Positions 52,185-64,000 of a stretch of DNA of 64,000 nucleotides are shown here, piece by piece. Origin of the DNA: Anaerococcus vaginalis ATCC 51170 (GTDB taxonomy: Bacteria; Bacillota; Clostridia; Tissierellales; Peptoniphilaceae); NCBI RefSeq assembly GCF_000163295.1, contig NZ_GG700527.1:389453-453452 (forward strand), read 5' to 3'. A program made the position numbers and the translations under genes. Each line of letters starts with the position of its first letter. Within the stretch, counting starts at the first letter, position 1. Below the pieces are notes generated by a model. That model had not been told where the DNA came from and made no database searches. It saw only the letters and a list, made by a program, of their open reading frames with translations.

Positions 52185-55100
52185 ATGCCAAGATATGATA
52201 TAGTAGATTTAAGCAGAACAATCTATCTTGCAAAAGAAGAATTTAAGAAAGATATAAAAAAATATGAGGAATATTTAAAGGTATCAGGCAATAACTATAA
52301 GTATCCATATATACATCAAATATCTATATACAATATGGATCCAAAAGCAACAGCCTGTGCAGAATTTGATTATTGGAAAAGTATAGGTAGAAGCGTTAAA
52401 AGAGGCGAAAAAGGAATACCACTTTTAGATATAGATAGTGGAAAAATAAAATATATATTCGACATAAGGCAAACAGTAAGTATTAATCATAATATTTCTG
52501 AGTTAAAGCTATGGAAATATGATAGCAAAAAGCATTTAAACTTATTAGATGAACTGATAGATAAGTTTAAAGAAAAAGATAGTAATCTTCTATTAAGCCA
52601 AGAAGATAAAATTGATGCCTTAGTAGAAAGTAATGTTAGAGGAAAATTCAATAAAATTATAGAAAGTCTATCTGATGAAAGTTTAAAAAGCATTCAAAAG
52701 GTAGACCTTTTTAATTTGTTAAAAGAATCCGTAAAAATTTCCATAAGCGAGAGAATGGAGATTTCATATCAGCTAAAAGAAGAAAACTTGTCCTTACTGT
52801 CTAAAATATCAAGTTCGGACGTAGACAAAGTATTAAGTATAAGCTCTAACATAAGTAAAAATATCTTACTTGACTTGGGAAGGGAAATAAAAAGATTAGA
52901 AATTTTAGAGAAAATTCAAGAAAGAAAAGATTTGGAGCAGACAAAAGAGCTTAAGGAGCGTTATAATAAATTAAGTTCTGATATAAACGGTGAAATAAAT
53001 TTTAAAGGAGGCTTGGAAGATGAAAGAGAAATTAACATTGGCAGGCAAGGAATACCTCATGGAGGAGGGGATTTACACACCAATCGTCAAGGAGAATTCC
53101 TTCGAGAGACAGGGAGGGACATACAAGATGGAAGAATTGGAGGAAGGCATGGAAGTCCTAATACCCAATATGGCAATTCCCAAGGAAATAGATTTAAAGA
53201 AACTCAACAGATGGGGAAGGATGAGATTGAACTTTCTCAAGGAGAACAAAGAAGAGGATTATCAGATAATGTATTTGCAAGGGACATTGATGGATCATCT
53301 TCTATCAAAGGAAAAAGAGATAGAGGACTTTATCACGAGGGAAGAAGTCAAAATGATGGAAACTTGGGGTCTGACAGAAGAACTGAAAGAAGAGGACTAT
53401 CTGAAATATCTGAGATTGAAGAAGAACATGGATATGACCCTACAAGAAATAGGGGAAAGGGAGATAATCCTAATCTAAAAAATGAGGAAGTAGAGTCTAC
53501 TTCCTTTTTTTCTGCTAAAAATCATGGAGAGCAAATATCCTTCTCAAATCCAATAAGTCAAAGAGAAATAGATACATTTTTAATACATGGAGGAAATCAT
53601 GAAGATGGAAGATTAGCAGTAATAGCAGAATTTTCTAAGGGTAAATCTTTAGAAGAACAGGCAAACTTTTTGAAAGAAATATATAGGGGAGCCAATGGTC
53701 TTGAAATTGAAGGAAGAAAGATATCTGCATGGTTTGGAAAGGAAGGAGCAATTTTTAAAGATGGAGATGAGGCAAGATATAGAGAAGGGCAAATAGTTTC
53801 TTGGAAAGATTTAGCTAATAATATTAATAATTTATTAGATAGAGGAGAATTTGCTAGCAATGTTGAGATTGTAGAAAGTGCGACATATGAAAGAGAAAAA
53901 ATAGCAGAAAAATTATTGTATTTAAAGAGAGATCTTACTGATGAAACTAAGGATAGATATTTAGCGATTCTTAATGATATAAAAGGAAGAGGCTTCCCAG
54001 ATGAAAAAGAAAATCTCGGGAAAAAACTTGAAGATAAAAATTTTATAAATAAACTCAGAAAAGAATACGAGGTATTTTTAGAAGAATATAAGATTAATCC
54101 TGATATTTTAAGATTTCATCATTATAAATTATCTAAAATCTATAATGATATCAATGATTTAGAAATAGAAAGAAAATTATATAGGTCAAATTTAAAGGAT
54201 ATTGCACCTATTCAGAGTTTTATAACACAAGATGAAATAGATGAAAGCCTAAAAAGAGGAAGCGGGTTTTCTGATGGAAAGAAAAGAATATATGAATTTT
54301 TTACTGAAAAGCATGATTTAAAAGAACAAGCAGATTTCTTGAAAAATGAATATGGCGTAGGTGGAAGTTCTCATGTACTATCTGCTGCAAGAGAAAGTGG
54401 TGAGTGGCACGATGCGAAGGGAATAAAATATAATAAAGGTAATGCAAAAGAAATACTACTATCTTGGTCTAATGTTGCAAGAAGAATTAATGACCTTATT
54501 AAAAAGAATAGATATATAGATGAAGAAAGTTTTGAAGAAAATAGGAAGAAAAAAACAGATCAGGAAATAAATAAAACAGAAAAAGAAAGCCAGGAGTATA
54601 TAAATTATCAAGATGATTTGCCTCCAACTGATAATGATGTATATATAGAAAGAACAAATAATAGTTCTATATATTATTATCAAGGACAGTCTGTAGCAAG
54701 TATAGGTGATGATGGAAAACTTATCATTTATGATGAATTTATGCCAAACTTTTTAAAAGAAGAAATATATTCCATAGCCTTTGAAAAACAATTAGATATA
54801 CCATTAGACCAGTTAGACGATGGAATTATTCTTGAGGGAATACATGACACTTTTTATATTAAAGAAAAGGAAGAAATAGAAGGAAGAGAATATTACCTTT
54901 TAGAAAGTCAAAGTCGATATGATGATATTCCAAATATTGTAGTTAATTCTAACAAAGAAGTTATAGATGATGATATAGTAAATGGTTTTGAAGAATTTAA
55001 GGAATTTTATCCTAATAAAAATAAAGAGAATATAGGTTTTGATTTAGATAGCCATAGAAAAGATGATTATTGGATAATTGAGTTTAATGAGGGTTCAAGT

Positions 55101-58100
55101 CTAATAGAAAAAGATTATGCAGGACAAAGGCTGACTAAAGAACTATTAGATGAAATAAGGGAAATAGATGAAAAGATAAGACTTCATAATAAGACCTTAG
55201 GAGAAGATGAATATGGGCAGATGACTGATAAGTGGGAGGGGTATTCCAAATTCTATTTTAACCATATAGTAGATGGGAAAATAGTTGATCACTATAAGAT
55301 AGACATAGGTGATGGAAATGAGATCAACCAAAGAGACTTTGAATTTCTTTATGAACAAATAGGAAAAAGTCAGATAGAACTTAATCAAACTATAGAAGGA
55401 AATAAGATAGATGAAAAAATAATTTCAATAAATCAAATTGAAGATAGAATTTTTGATGTATTAGTTAAGGATAAAGTTTTAGAAAATGAAATTATAAAGG
55501 CAAGAGAAAACTTAGGAAATAATACCTTAGCAAGTTTTAACTCTGTATTCCAAAGAGAATATGTAAAAATCATGAGAGAAGTTGCCGATAAACAGGGAAA
55601 TCTTCCGGATGATATGAAGGCAATAGATAAGGTTAAAGAATTAGCTATTAGAATAGAAAATAGATATAGAGAATATTTAAATAATTCACATGAAAACAAT
55701 ATAGAAGATGATAAGGAGATACTCTCTATAAAAGTGGGAGATATAGTTAGAACAGAGGATAATAAATATTTAAAAATAAAAGATATTTCCAGTGGATATG
55801 ATAATAACCATAATCAAATAATATATTATTCATATGATGCCTATTTTGATAAGGACTTAAAACTATTCTCACATTCCTTTAAAGAAAGCGATTTAAAAGC
55901 TTTAGAAGTATTAAGAAATGAAGTAGAAGAAAAATTAACAAAAGAGATTGTAGAAGATAAAATAGCAGTAAAAGTAGGATTTTATTATGCTTTAGTAGAT
56001 AAATATAAAACAAAGGATATAGAATTAGAAGAAACAGGAATTAGAGTTTATCCAAGAAAGGAAAACTCACAAGGAAAGATCTATACTTTATATAAAGGGA
56101 AATCTTTTGAAGATAGCAAAAAAATAGACAGTTTGTTTGATGAAATTACTGCCAAAATGAAAGAAGCAAATCTTACAAATTTAAATGATGTATTAGAATT
56201 GGAAAGGGAAGGTTTATTTGAAATTACTGATGATAAAGTTACAAAATTTGAGGAAGGCTATGATATAGATGTTCAAAGCTTTAATCAGCAATTTCCAGAT
56301 TATTATAATGATATATATGTTTTTAATAAAAATCTTGAAATCAATGGAGCATATCAAAATTTAGCACATATAAATGAAGAAAATAAAATCACTTTTAATA
56401 TAAATTTATCGCAAGAAGAAAAATCCAAAATTGAAGAAATAAGAGATAAGAAACAAGTTCTTTCCATGTTAATAGATAAGGATATCAAAGAAAAAAGAGA
56501 ATACTATTTTGATCCTCAAGATGAAGAATACTTACTACTGTCAAAGAAAATAGAAGATGGATTATTAAAAAAACCAGAAAATATTATAGATGGAAAAGAA
56601 GGGTATAAGGTAGAGCTAATCTTAGATGTTAAGGGAAAATCTCTTAAACAAAATTTACGATACAATGGGTATATTTTAAATTCTAATCAAGCTATAAAAT
56701 ATAAAAGTTATAAGGACATATTAAGTAACTTACCTTATTTACTTGATGATAAACATAGAGAAGTGCTTTTAAATGGATATTTAAATCAGCAAATTGAAAA
56801 TGATAGAACAAGGCAAGAAGAAAATCCATTTAAAGAAGGTATGAATGTTAGATACAAAGGAAAAGAATACACTATAACTGCCATTAACGATACTACAAGT
56901 CCTAAAACTATAGAACTAGAAGATAGCACAGGACTAATGAATGGTTTTATTACCGGAAGTGAAATAATTCTTTTTAATGACTACAAAGATCTTGATTTGG
57001 AAGTTATAAAAAAAGAGGAATTAATTCCGTTAGAAATAGAAGATTATAGTCTTTTAGGATTACCAGTTCAATTTAGAAATAAGGAATATTTAATTAAAGA
57101 AAATGAATTTAATGAAGCTGGAATGGGTAGATTAGCTTTAAGTACAATAGATAAGAGTGGTATTACTGAAGTAATATATAGTAGAGAAAGACCTGTTTCT
57201 AATATCTTTGTAAGAAAGGAAGATTTAGAAGAATATAAATCTAGTGAAAAAGATATATTAAGTAAAAAACAATCTATCGATAAAGAGGAATTAGTAGAAC
57301 AAATTAGCTTTGAAGATATTGACAATAATAACGAAGAAAAAGTTAAAAAAGACAATTCAAGGCTTTTACATAAAAGCCTTGATGTAATAAATAATAAATC
57401 TTCTCTTATTGCTGATCAGTTTATAGTAAGAGTTGATAATGAAAAGGAAGAATTTTTAGTATATAGTTCGTCTAATCCAAAAAATTATAGGGAATTTACT
57501 CTACCTTTTTCTTACCTCAAAGGAATCGACAAAATTGACGGAGATGGTAATTCATTGAAATTAACCACTCATAGAAAAGAAACTATTGATAAGAAGTTAG
57601 AAGAATATAAGGAATGGAAAGAAAATAATAATTTAATAAGGAATGATAGAGAAAATATAGAAGGGGTTTCTGAAGTTTCTTTAGAAAACTATAAAATTAT
57701 TAATGAAGAGGAAAACCTACCACCTTCACAGAGATTAAAAAACAACATTGAAGCTATAAATGTCTTAAAGGCTTTAGAAAAAGAAAATAGAAGTGCAAGA
57801 AAAGATGAACAGGAAATTTTGGCAAAATATATCGGCTGGGGAGGACTTTCTGATGTATTTGATGAAGAAAAGGAAGGTCAATGGCTTGATGCAAGAAACT
57901 TTTTAAAAGAAAATCTAACTGGGGAAGAATATAATAGGGCAAGAGAATCAACCCTAACAGCTTTTTATACGCCGAAAGTAGTTATAGACGCTATCTATGA
58001 AAGTCTTTCTAATCTTGGCTTTGAAAAAGGAAATATATTAGAACCAAGTGCTGGGACAGGTAGATTTATAGGAAATCTACCTGAAGAAATGAAAGAGTCA

Positions 58101-61100
58101 AACTTTTATGGAGTTGAATTAGATAGCATTAGTGGACAAATTGCCAAAGAACTTTACCCTAATTCCAATATACAAATAAAAGGCTTTGAAGAAACCAATT
58201 TTTCTAATAACCTATTTGATGTGGCCATAGGAAATATTCCTTTTGGAGAATTTAAAATAGCAGATCGTGAGTACGAAAGAAATAACTTTCTAATTCACGA
58301 TTATTTTTTTGCTAAAACTTTAGATAAGGTTAGAGATGGCGGCATCATTGCCTTTATAACATCTTCAGGAACAATGGATAAAAAAAGTGAAGATGTTAGA
58401 AGATATATATCGGAAAGAGCAGAGTTTTTAGGAGCAATAAGACTGCCAAATACTACATTTAAAGGGGTAGCTGGAACAGAAGTAACTTCAGATATAATCT
58501 TTTTAAAAAAGAGAAATAGGCTATTAAAGATAGATGAAGACTGGATAAAGCTAGACAAAGATGCAAAAGGACTAATATATAATAAATACTTTGTAGATAA
58601 TCCTCAGATGGTAATAGGGACTATGGAAGAAATACCGTCAAGATTTGGGACAAGCCTTGCATGTATTGAAAATAAAGATATTTCTTTAGAAGAAGGACTA
58701 AAAAAAGCCATTAAAAATATCCAAGGTAGGTATGAAGAAGCTCAAATAAATGATGATTTAGGAGAAGAAACAATACCAGCTGATGATAGTGTTAAAAACT
58801 ATTCTTTTGCTTTAGTGGATGATGAAATATATTTTAGAGAAAATTCAATTATGCAAAGAATATCCTTAAACCAAAAGGATAAAGATAAGGTAAAAAAATA
58901 TTTAAGATTAAATGAAAGTCTAAGGAAAGTTATAACCTATCAAAGAGAAGACTATTCAGATGAAGAGATAAAAAAAGAACAAGAAAATCTAAATAAATTC
59001 TACGATGATTTCAATAGCAAACATGGAAGACTAAATTCAAAAACCAATAAAAAGTTATTTAGAGAAGATGCCAATTTTTCTTTAATTTCAACTTTGGAAA
59101 AATTAGATAAAGAAGGCAACTTTATAGGAAAATCTGACATCTTTAACAAGAGAACTATAAAAAAAGCTGTAATAATAGATCATACAGATAGGGCAATAGA
59201 TGCTCTGGTACTCTCTATTAGTCAAAAAGGTAAAATAAATTTTGATTATATGGAAGAATTGACAGGAAAAACAAGAGATAAATTAATAGAAGAATTAAAG
59301 GGAGAAATATTTTTAAATTTAGATTCCTTTGAACCTAATGATATAAATCCATTTAAGTCTGCTAATGAGCTAGGAGATTTTTCAAGACCTTACGTAAGTG
59401 CTGATGAATACTTGTCAGGAAATATAAGAGATAAAATTGAAGTTGTAGACTCTTATATTAAAAACATCGAAAAAGAGTTAGGAAAGGAAGAAAATCTAGA
59501 GGATAGTAAACTCTTAAAAAAAGAATTAGAAGAGTTACATTTTCAAAAAGCAAAGCTAGTGGAAGTAATGCCTAAAGCACTAGATGCAAGTGAGATTACA
59601 GTTAGAATGGGTGCAACATGGATACCGGAACAAGATTACAAAAAATTTATGTTTGATTTGTTGAAAACACCAGTTTCATCAAGGTGGAATATAGATATTA
59701 AGTATTCTGACTTTACAGGAGAATATAGAGTTGAAGGAAAAAGCTCTGATAGGGACAATGACCTTGCTTCTTTTACCTATGGTACAAATAGGGTAAATGC
59801 CTACAAATTGATAGAAGATACTTTAAATTTAAGAGATACTAAGGTATTTGACCAAGTAGAAGACAGTGATGGAAAGAAAAAATCTGTGCTTAATCAAAAA
59901 GAAACAATGCTTGCAAGAAGTAAGCAAGAGATGATAAAAGAAGAATTTAAAAGCTGGATATTTGATGATGTGGAAAGAAGAAATAGATTAGTAGAAGATT
60001 ATAACGAAAGATTCAATTCCATAAGACAAAGGGAATATGATGGATCTAATCTTACTTTTGAAGGAATGAATCCTGAAATAGAATTAAGAGCACATCAAAA
60101 AGATGCCATAGCAAGAGGTTTGTTTGGTGGAAATACTTTACTTGCCCATGAAGTAGGAGCAGGAAAAACCTTTGAAATGATAGGTATAGCCATGGAGTCA
60201 AAAAGACTTGGTATGAGTAATAAGTCAATGTTTGTTGTTCCTAACCACATTGTAGAGCAATTTGGAAGAGAATTTAATGAACTTTATCCAGGAGCTAATG
60301 TATTATGTGCTACAGAAAAAGATTTTACACCAGATAGAAGAAAAAGATTTTGTAGTCGTATTGCTACAGGAAGTTTTGATGCTGTTATTATAGGGCACAG
60401 TCAATTTGAAAAAATTCCTATATCAAAAGAAAGACAAGAATATGAATTGCAAGGTCAAATTGATGAAATCATTGACTATATAGATGAATATAAGAGAGAA
60501 AGGGATCAAAGATTTACTGTAAAGCAATTAGAAAAAACAAAGAAAAAATTAGAGACAAAGTTAGAAAAACTAAATGCTGATTATAAGAAAGATGACGTTG
60601 TAACCTTTGAGGAACTGGGAGTAGATAAGTTATTTGTAGATGAAGCCCACGCATACAAAAACCTCTATCTATTTTCTAAAATGAGGAATGTAGCAGGAAT
60701 TACTTCTACAGATTCACAAAAATCATCAGATATGCTTATGAAATGCCGCTATATGGATGAAATAACTAATAATAAAGGATTAGTATTTGCCACAGGTACA
60801 CCAGTAAGCAACAGTATGGCTGAACTTTATACCATGCAGAGATATTTACAGTATGATGAATTAAAAAAGATGAAATTGCAACATTTCGATTCTTGGGCGT
60901 CTACTTTTGGAGAAACAATAACGGCAATAGAATTAAATCCTGAGGGTAATGGTTATAGGAGCAAAACCAGATTTGCAAAATTTTATAATCTTCCTGAACT
61001 TATGAATACTGTAAAAGGATTTATGGATATTAAAACAGTTGATGTTTTAAATCTTCCTACACCAATTGCCCATTATGAAACTATAAAAACAAAGCCTACC

Positions 61101-63119
61101 GAAGAACAAAAAGAAATTCTTGAAACTTTTTCCGAGAGAGCAGATAAGGTTCGTGATAAGCAGGTAGATGCAAGTGTTGATAATATGCTTTTGATTACAA
61201 ATGACGGAAAGAAAATGGCACTTGACCAAAGGTTAATCAATCCTTTACTTTCTGATGATCCTAATAGTAAGGTGAATACCTGTATAAAAAATGTATTTAG
61301 CATTTGGGATAAATATAAAGATAAAAAATCTGCTCAATTAATATTTTGTGATATGTCTACACCAAGTAATGATTTTAATATCTATGATGATATTAAAACA
61401 AAACTTATAGATATGGGAGTACCTGAAAATGAAATAGAATTTATTCATAAGGCAAAAAACAATATGGAAAAAGACGCTATCTTTGATAAGGTAAGAAAAG
61501 GAGAAATAAGAGTCTTACTTGGTTCAACACAGAAAATGGGAGCAGGTACTAATGCCCAAGACAAACTAATTGCAATTCACGATCTTGATATACCATGGAG
61601 ACCTGCTGATCTTTCTCAAAGGGCAGGCAGGATTGTGAGGCAGGGAAATGAGAATAAGGAAGTCCATATATTTAGATATGTAACAGAAAATACTTTTGAT
61701 GCCTACCTATTCCAAACCTTAGAGAATAAACAAAAATATATTTCCCAAATTATGACTTCAAAGACTCCTGTAAGAGTTGCAGAAGATGTAGACGAAGCCA
61801 CATTAAACTATGCCGAAATCAAAGCTCTTGCAACAGGAAATCCATTAATAAAGGAGAAGATGGACCTTGATGTTGAAGTTTCTAAACTTAAAATGCTAGA
61901 GTCCAATTTCAAATCAAATCTTTACAAGCTGGAAGATAAAGTAGTTAAATTTTATCCAAAGGAAATAGAAAGATTAAAAGAAAGGATAGAGAACTTAAAG
62001 GAAGATATTAAAAATGTTGAGCCTTATAGAGAAGTAGATAAAAATTTAAAAGAAGATAATAAATTTACCTCTCTAATTATTGACGGAAAGAAGTATATAG
62101 ATAAGAAAATAGCTGGAGAGTTTTTGTTGAACAAAATTAAGGGAGTTAAAATATATAGGGAAATGGATAAAGATGGAGAAAAAATAGGTGATTATAGAAA
62201 TTTTGATTTATCCATAAAATATGATTCTTTTTTCAATAAATATAACTTTATATTAAAAGGTAAGGGAGAATATAGAGGAGAGTTTGGAACAGATGAAATA
62301 GGTAATATAACAAGAATGGATAATGTATTGGATAAATTACCAGAAAGATTAGAAAATACAATTTCAAAACTAAAAGATATAGAGGAGCAATTTCAAACAG
62401 CTAAAATTGAAATACAAAAGACATTTCCACAAGCTGAACTTTTAAAGGATAAGACACTAAGACTTGCAGAAGTAAATAATTTACTAGATATGGGAAAAAG
62501 TGAAGATATAAGCCAAGATAATCCATTGCTAGAAGAAGTAAAGGAAGAATTGATAGATTTCCTTAACAGAGAATATGATGAAGAAAACAGGTTAGAGGAC
62601 TTTGATACTATATTTCCTGACTTAACAGATATAGGAATAGCTTATACAACTACACCAGATGAAAAACATGAAATACAAGTAAGTTTAGATTTAATAAATT
62701 ACAAGATGAACACCTATGTAGATAAGAACCTAATTGACAGCTTTCAATACACCTATGATCCCTTAGATGCAAGTGATTTGGAAGAGTTAATACAAATAAA
62801 GACGGATATTGGCTTTTGGGATTTTAGTGAGCTTTTAGCAGTTGATGAAAAAAAGTTAAAGGAAATTCTTGGATTTGAAATAGATGATGAAGGTAATTTT
62901 TATGATCCATTAAATTTAGACTTGGATAATGATGGAATTCCTGATAGATATGATAATGACTTTAAAGATTCTGATTATTTTGAATCTACTTATGATGTTG
63001 AAGATAATTTTCATGCTAAAGAAGAAAAGCAGTCTATATTAGAAAAAATTGCAGAATTTAAAGAGCAAGAAAGAATAGAAGAGATAAAAGATAAAAATGA
63101 TAAGATACAAGAAAGGTAA
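52185..63119 (+). CDS. Giant ArdC-like/N6-methylase/SNF2-helicase fusion protein (element B)
   Basis: 3644 residues, about 1100 longer than its paralogue at 13651. The order is: ArdC/LtrC-like N-terminal domain ([20 protein letters not shown]); low-complexity linker overlapping a second gene (53020-53478); two copies of a domain absent from element A (about 456-570, [15 protein letters not shown]; about 680-790, [15 protein letters not shown]); large associated domains; methylase motif [10 protein letters not shown] near 1953 with GNIPFG; SNF2 Walker A GAGKT from 2658; DEAH from 2819; [23 protein letters not shown]-terminal [14 protein letters not shown]. It is probably the DNA-processing helicase of the element. 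ATG 52185 is chosen since AGGAGGG lies at 52173-52179; ATG 52170 overlaps that site. Confidence 0.9.
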   Translation: MPRYDIVDLSRTIYLAKEEFKKDIKKYEEYLKVSGNNYKYPYIHQISIYNMDPKATACAEFDYWKSIGRSVKRGEKGIPLLDIDSGKIKYIFDIRQTVSINHNISELKLWKYDSKKHLNLLDELIDKFKEKDSNLLLSQEDKIDALVESNVRGKFNKIIESLSDESLKSIQKVDLFNLLKESVKISISERMEISYQLKEENLSLLSKISSSDVDKVLSISSNISKNILLDLGREIKRLEILEKIQERKDLEQTKELKERYNKLSSDINGEINFKGGLEDEREINIGRQGIPHGGGDLHTNRQGEFLRETGRDIQDGRIGGRHGSPNTQYGNSQGNRFKETQQMGKDEIELSQGEQRRGLSDNVFARDIDGSSSIKGKRDRGLYHEGRSQNDGNLGSDRRTERRGLSEISEIEEEHGYDPTRNRGKGDNPNLKNEEVESTSFFSAKNHGEQISFSNPISQREIDTFLIHGGNHEDGRLAVIAEFSKGKSLEEQANFLKEIYRGANGLEIEGRKISAWFGKEGAIFKDGDEARYREGQIVSWKDLANNINNLLDRGEFASNVEIVESATYEREKIAEKLLYLKRDLTDETKDRYLAILNDIKGRGFPDEKENLGKKLEDKNFINKLRKEYEVFLEEYKINPDILRFHHYKLSKIYNDINDLEIERKLYRSNLKDIAPIQSFITQDEIDESLKRGSGFSDGKKRIYEFFTEKHDLKEQADFLKNEYGVGGSSHVLSAARESGEWHDAKGIKYNKGNAKEILLSWSNVARRINDLIKKNRYIDEESFEENRKKKTDQEINKTEKESQEYINYQDDLPPTDNDVYIERTNNSSIYYYQGQSVASIGDDGKLIIYDEFMPNFLKEEIYSIAFEKQLDIPLDQLDDGIILEGIHDTFYIKEKEEIEGREYYLLESQSRYDDIPNIVVNSNKEVIDDDIVNGFEEFKEFYPNKNKENIGFDLDSHRKDDYWIIEFNEGSSLIEKDYAGQRLTKELLDEIREIDEKIRLHNKTLGEDEYGQMTDKWEGYSKFYFNHIVDGKIVDHYKIDIGDGNEINQRDFEFLYEQIGKSQIELNQTIEGNKIDEKIISINQIEDRIFDVLVKDKVLENEIIKARENLGNNTLASFNSVFQREYVKIMREVADKQGNLPDDMKAIDKVKELAIRIENRYREYLNNSHENNIEDDKEILSIKVGDIVRTEDNKYLKIKDISSGYDNNHNQIIYYSYDAYFDKDLKLFSHSFKESDLKALEVLRNEVEEKLTKEIVEDKIAVKVGFYYALVDKYKTKDIELEETGIRVYPRKENSQGKIYTLYKGKSFEDSKKIDSLFDEITAKMKEANLTNLNDVLELEREGLFEITDDKVTKFEEGYDIDVQSFNQQFPDYYNDIYVFNKNLEINGAYQNLAHINEENKITFNINLSQEEKSKIEEIRDKKQVLSMLIDKDIKEKREYYFDPQDEEYLLLSKKIEDGLLKKPENIIDGKEGYKVELILDVKGKSLKQNLRYNGYILNSNQAIKYKSYKDILSNLPYLLDDKHREVLLNGYLNQQIENDRTRQEENPFKEGMNVRYKGKEYTITAINDTTSPKTIELEDSTGLMNGFITGSEIILFNDYKDLDLEVIKKEELIPLEIEDYSLLGLPVQFRNKEYLIKENEFNEAGMGRLALSTIDKSGITEVIYSRERPVSNIFVRKEDLEEYKSSEKDILSKKQSIDKEELVEQISFEDIDNNNEEKVKKDNSRLLHKSLDVINNKSSLIADQFIVRVDNEKEEFLVYSSSNPKNYREFTLPFSYLKGIDKIDGDGNSLKLTTHRKETIDKKLEEYKEWKENNNLIRNDRENIEGVSEVSLENYKIINEEENLPPSQRLKNNIEAINVLKALEKENRSARKDEQEILAKYIGWGGLSDVFDEEKEGQWLDARNFLKENLTGEEYNRARESTLTAFYTPKVVIDAIYESLSNLGFEKGNILEPSAGTGRFIGNLPEEMKESNFYGVELDSISGQIAKELYPNSNIQIKGFEETNFSNNLFDVAIGNIPFGEFKIADREYERNNFLIHDYFFAKTLDKVRDGGIIAFITSSGTMDKKSEDVRRYISERAEFLGAIRLPNTTFKGVAGTEVTSDIIFLKKRNRLLKIDEDWIKLDKDAKGLIYNKYFVDNPQMVIGTMEEIPSRFGTSLACIENKDISLEEGLKKAIKNIQGRYEEAQINDDLGEETIPADDSVKNYSFALVDDEIYFRENSIMQRISLNQKDKDKVKKYLRLNESLRKVITYQREDYSDEEIKKEQENLNKFYDDFNSKHGRLNSKTNKKLFREDANFSLISTLEKLDKEGNFIGKSDIFNKRTIKKAVIIDHTDRAIDALVLSISQKGKINFDYMEELTGKTRDKLIEELKGEIFLNLDSFEPNDINPFKSANELGDFSRPYVSADEYLSGNIRDKIEVVDSYIKNIEKELGKEENLEDSKLLKKELEELHFQKAKLVEVMPKALDASEITVRMGATWIPEQDYKKFMFDLLKTPVSSRWNIDIKYSDFTGEYRVEGKSSDRDNDLASFTYGTNRVNAYKLIEDTLNLRDTKVFDQVEDSDGKKKSVLNQKETMLARSKQEMIKEEFKSWIFDDVERRNRLVEDYNERFNSIRQREYDGSNLTFEGMNPEIELRAHQKDAIARGLFGGNTLLAHEVGAGKTFEMIGIAMESKRLGMSNKSMFVVPNHIVEQFGREFNELYPGANVLCATEKDFTPDRRKRFCSRIATGSFDAVIIGHSQFEKIPISKERQEYELQGQIDEIIDYIDEYKRERDQRFTVKQLEKTKKKLETKLEKLNADYKKDDVVTFEELGVDKLFVDEAHAYKNLYLFSKMRNVAGITSTDSQKSSDMLMKCRYMDEITNNKGLVFATGTPVSNSMAELYTMQRYLQYDELKKMKLQHFDSWASTFGETITAIELNPEGNGYRSKTRFAKFYNLPELMNTVKGFMDIKTVDVLNLPTPIAHYETIKTKPTEEQKEILETFSERADKVRDKQVDASVDNMLLITNDGKKMALDQRLINPLLSDDPNSKVNTCIKNVFSIWDKYKDKKSAQLIFCDMSTPSNDFNIYDDIKTKLIDMGVPENEIEFIHKAKNNMEKDAIFDKVRKGEIRVLLGSTQKMGAGTNAQDKLIAIHDLDIPWRPADLSQRAGRIVRQGNENKEVHIFRYVTENTFDAYLFQTLENKQKYISQIMTSKTPVRVAEDVDEATLNYAEIKALATGNPLIKEKMDLDVEVSKLKMLESNFKSNLYKLEDKVVKFYPKEIERLKERIENLKEDIKNVEPYREVDKNLKEDNKFTSLIIDGKKYIDKKIAGEFLLNKIKGVKIYREMDKDGEKIGDYRNFDLSIKYDSFFNKYNFILKGKGEYRGEFGTDEIGNITRMDNVLDKLPERLENTISKLKDIEEQFQTAKIEIQKTFPQAELLKDKTLRLAEVNNLLDMGKSEDISQDNPLLEEVKEELIDFLNREYDEENRLEDFDTIFPDLTDIGIAYTTTPDEKHEIQVSLDLINYKMNTYVDKNLIDSFQYTYDPLDASDLEELIQIKTDIGFWDFSELLAVDEKKLKEILGFEIDDEGNFYDPLNLDLDNDGIPDRYDNDFKDSDYFESTYDVEDNFHAKEEKQSILEKIAEFKEQERIEEIKDKNDKIQER
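53020..53478 (+). CDS. tnpV: TnpV-like protein overprinted in the +1 frame of the giant gene (B)
   Basis: A 152-residue protein inside the giant gene. It follows the TnpV layout along its whole length: EEGIYTPIV near the start, then [54 protein letters not shown] and a closing EIGEREI. The start ATG 53020 is preceded by AAGGAGG (53005-53011). It shares position, frame and C-terminal pattern with 14435-14869. The overlapped part of the giant protein is low-complexity, which suggests that the small protein carries the constraint. Confidence 0.75.
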   Translation: MKEKLTLAGKEYLMEEGIYTPIVKENSFERQGGTYKMEELEEGMEVLIPNMAIPKEIDLKKLNRWGRMRLNFLKENKEEDYQIMYLQGTLMDHLLSKEKEIEDFITREEVKMMETWGLTEELKEEDYLKYLRLKKNMDMTLQEIGEREIILI

Positions 63120-63163
63120 TAAGAGGGTCAGATTTTGTTCTTATATTTATTTTAAAGGTAGAT

Positions 63164-63379
63164 ATGGGATTTGAAAAAGATAAGTTTGAAGATTTTCTTA
63201 GAGGGAAAATTTACATTTGATGTAAAAATTCAAAAAATTAATATCAAGCTTATTAGAACAGGAAATAGAAAATTTAGATAATAATAAATTTTAGTTAACA
63301 GATTTTATCGAAAAAGATGTAGACGAACCAGTATTAACATTGGATAAAATAAAGCAATTTGAAATACAGGAGGATAAAT
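63164..63379 (+). pseudogene. Decayed small gene before the SSB-like gene
   Basis: ATG 63164 opens GFEKDKFEDFLRGKI and stops. Adjoining frames continue FTFDVKIQKIN, then SSLLEQEIENLDNN, a stop, then LTDFIEKDVDEPVLTLDKIK running in frame into the SSB-like start. At least two frameshifts and one stop break it. Element A lacks it: its giant and SSB-like genes are only 43 nt apart. Original function unknown. Confidence 0.45.
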
Positions 63380-63381
63380 AT

Positions 63382-64000
63382 ATGTATTACAAAGATATTA
63401 GAGAGAATATTAAAAAAATGGCAAATGACAATTACAAGGATTTTATAAAAGCGATTGTAGGTATAGAAAAAGGAATAGATGACGAAAAGGCTCTTGAGGA
63501 GATATATGATAAGTATATGGAAAATGATACAAGTGTATTATTGAGTGAAGGTTTCGATTATATGATTGATGAAATGAAAGAGCAAGGGAAAATTGTTGAA
63601 AATGAAAATAGTATTGAAGAAAAAGATGATTTAGTAAATTTGGTAGGAAATATAGTTGGAGAAGTTAAAAATCTAGAAAAAGAAAATGCAAATGGTGAAA
63701 AATTTAAAGTAAGTAATTTTTCAGTAGTATCAAAAGACGAGAAAGGAAATAAAATCTATACAAGATGTTCGGCTTATGGAGAAAAAGCAAAGGATGTAGC
63801 AAACTATAGAAAAGGAGATTTCGTAAAGATATTTGGACAAGTAAAGACATTTATAGATAATAATGGAAAAGAATATAAGAACGTGCGTATTCTATCTACT
63901 AAACTTTTAAAAACAAGAGAACAGTTAAAGAAGAAAAATAAAGGAAAGAAATCTATATTAGGGCAAATAGGCGATTTAAAAAGTAAGAATAAAGAAAATA
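63382..64000 (+). CDS. SSB-like OB-fold protein (element B), cut by window end
   Basis: 206 codons from ATG 63382 behind CAGGAGG (63367-63373), without a stop in the window. It is a strong paralogue of 21338-21997: YKDIRENIKKMANDNYKDFI, EKDDLVNLVGNIVGEVKNLE, KFKVSNFSVVSKDEKGNK, GDFVKIFGQVKTFIDNNGKE. Most of the protein is present; only the end of the charged tail is missing. Single-strand binding is inferred from the OB-fold pattern. Confidence 0.8.
   Translation, partial: MYYKDIRENIKKMANDNYKDFIKAIVGIEKGIDDEKALEEIYDKYMENDTSVLLSEGFDYMIDEMKEQGKIVENENSIEEKDDLVNLVGNIVGEVKNLEKENANGEKFKVSNFSVVSKDEKGNKIYTRCSAYGEKAKDVANYRKGDFVKIFGQVKTFIDNNGKEYKNVRILSTKLLKTREQLKKKNKGKKSILGQIGDLKSKNKEN

Noticed and set aside
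1-64000. tRNA, rRNA, insertion sequence, integrase or CRISPR array
   Set aside because: None was recognised on either strand; transposase or recombinase motifs are absent from all supported frames, apart from the TnpV-like proteins, which are not recombinases.

Overview
The window is very AT-rich with tight, almost entirely plus-strand gene packing, strong AGGAGG ribosome sites and GTG/TTG starts in places. This points to a low-GC Gram-positive anaerobe. Protein style and gene set fit anaerobic cocci of the Peptoniphilus/Anaerococcus/Finegoldia type or a clostridial relative; the host assignment is inference. Nearly everything belongs to conjugative elements of the Tn1549/CTn family: VirB4, VirD4, PrgI, Maff2, VirB6-like, NlpC/P60 hydrolase, DUF4315, DUF4366, topoisomerase III, giant SNF2/methylase protein, SSB-like protein. 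No integrase, attachment site or intact relaxase is visible, so a tandem ICE array and a plasmid cannot be told apart here.

Layout. (A) 1-22000 is the distal half of a first element: end of PrgI, VirB4, NlpC/P60, DUF4315, leucine-rich surface protein, DUF4366, TopB, then a cargo pair (C5-cytosine methylase plus an ABC-type ATPase with a PrrC-like R-x3-E...H motif), the 2547-aa methylase/helicase and an SSB-like protein. (Junction) 22000-28043 holds a peptide-antibiotic-resistance type cassette (Xre regulator, OmpR/histidine kinase pair, ATPase and three permeases). It is flanked by two broken copies of a minus-strand relaxase 3' end and by an SSB-like fragment from what looks like a third element. 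28099-31016 holds a second, NarL-type two-component system and a decapitated ABC ATPase. (B) 31060-64000 is a second element in canonical order from its replication module: CD1845-like protein, RepA with iterons inside its gene, DnaC-like loader, PcfB-like, VirD4, AbiF with an upstream structured RNA, SSB-like, Maff2, VirB6-like, PrgI, VirB4, SPPY methylase, NlpC/P60, DUF4315, surface protein, DUF4366, TopB, 3644-aa giant protein, SSB-like protein (cut by the window end).

How it works together: RepA and the DnaC-like protein would replicate the circular form. PcfB/VirD4 would deliver the relaxase-DNA complex to a channel built from PrgI, VirB4, VirB6-like and Maff2. The NlpC/P60 protein opens the wall. 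TopB, the giant helicase and the SSB-like proteins process transferred DNA. Methylases, AbiF and the PrrC-like ATPase are defence or anti-restriction cargo that sits in different slots of the two elements.

Most notable observations: four 23-bp iterons inside repA (a period that is not a codon multiple); a TnpV-like gene overprinted in the +1 frame of both giant genes, each with its own strong ribosome site; a consensus promoter driving a structured RNA directly upstream of abiF; a PrrC-like ATPase beside a methylase; and a sharply bounded, nearly identical patch shared by the two surface-protein genes.
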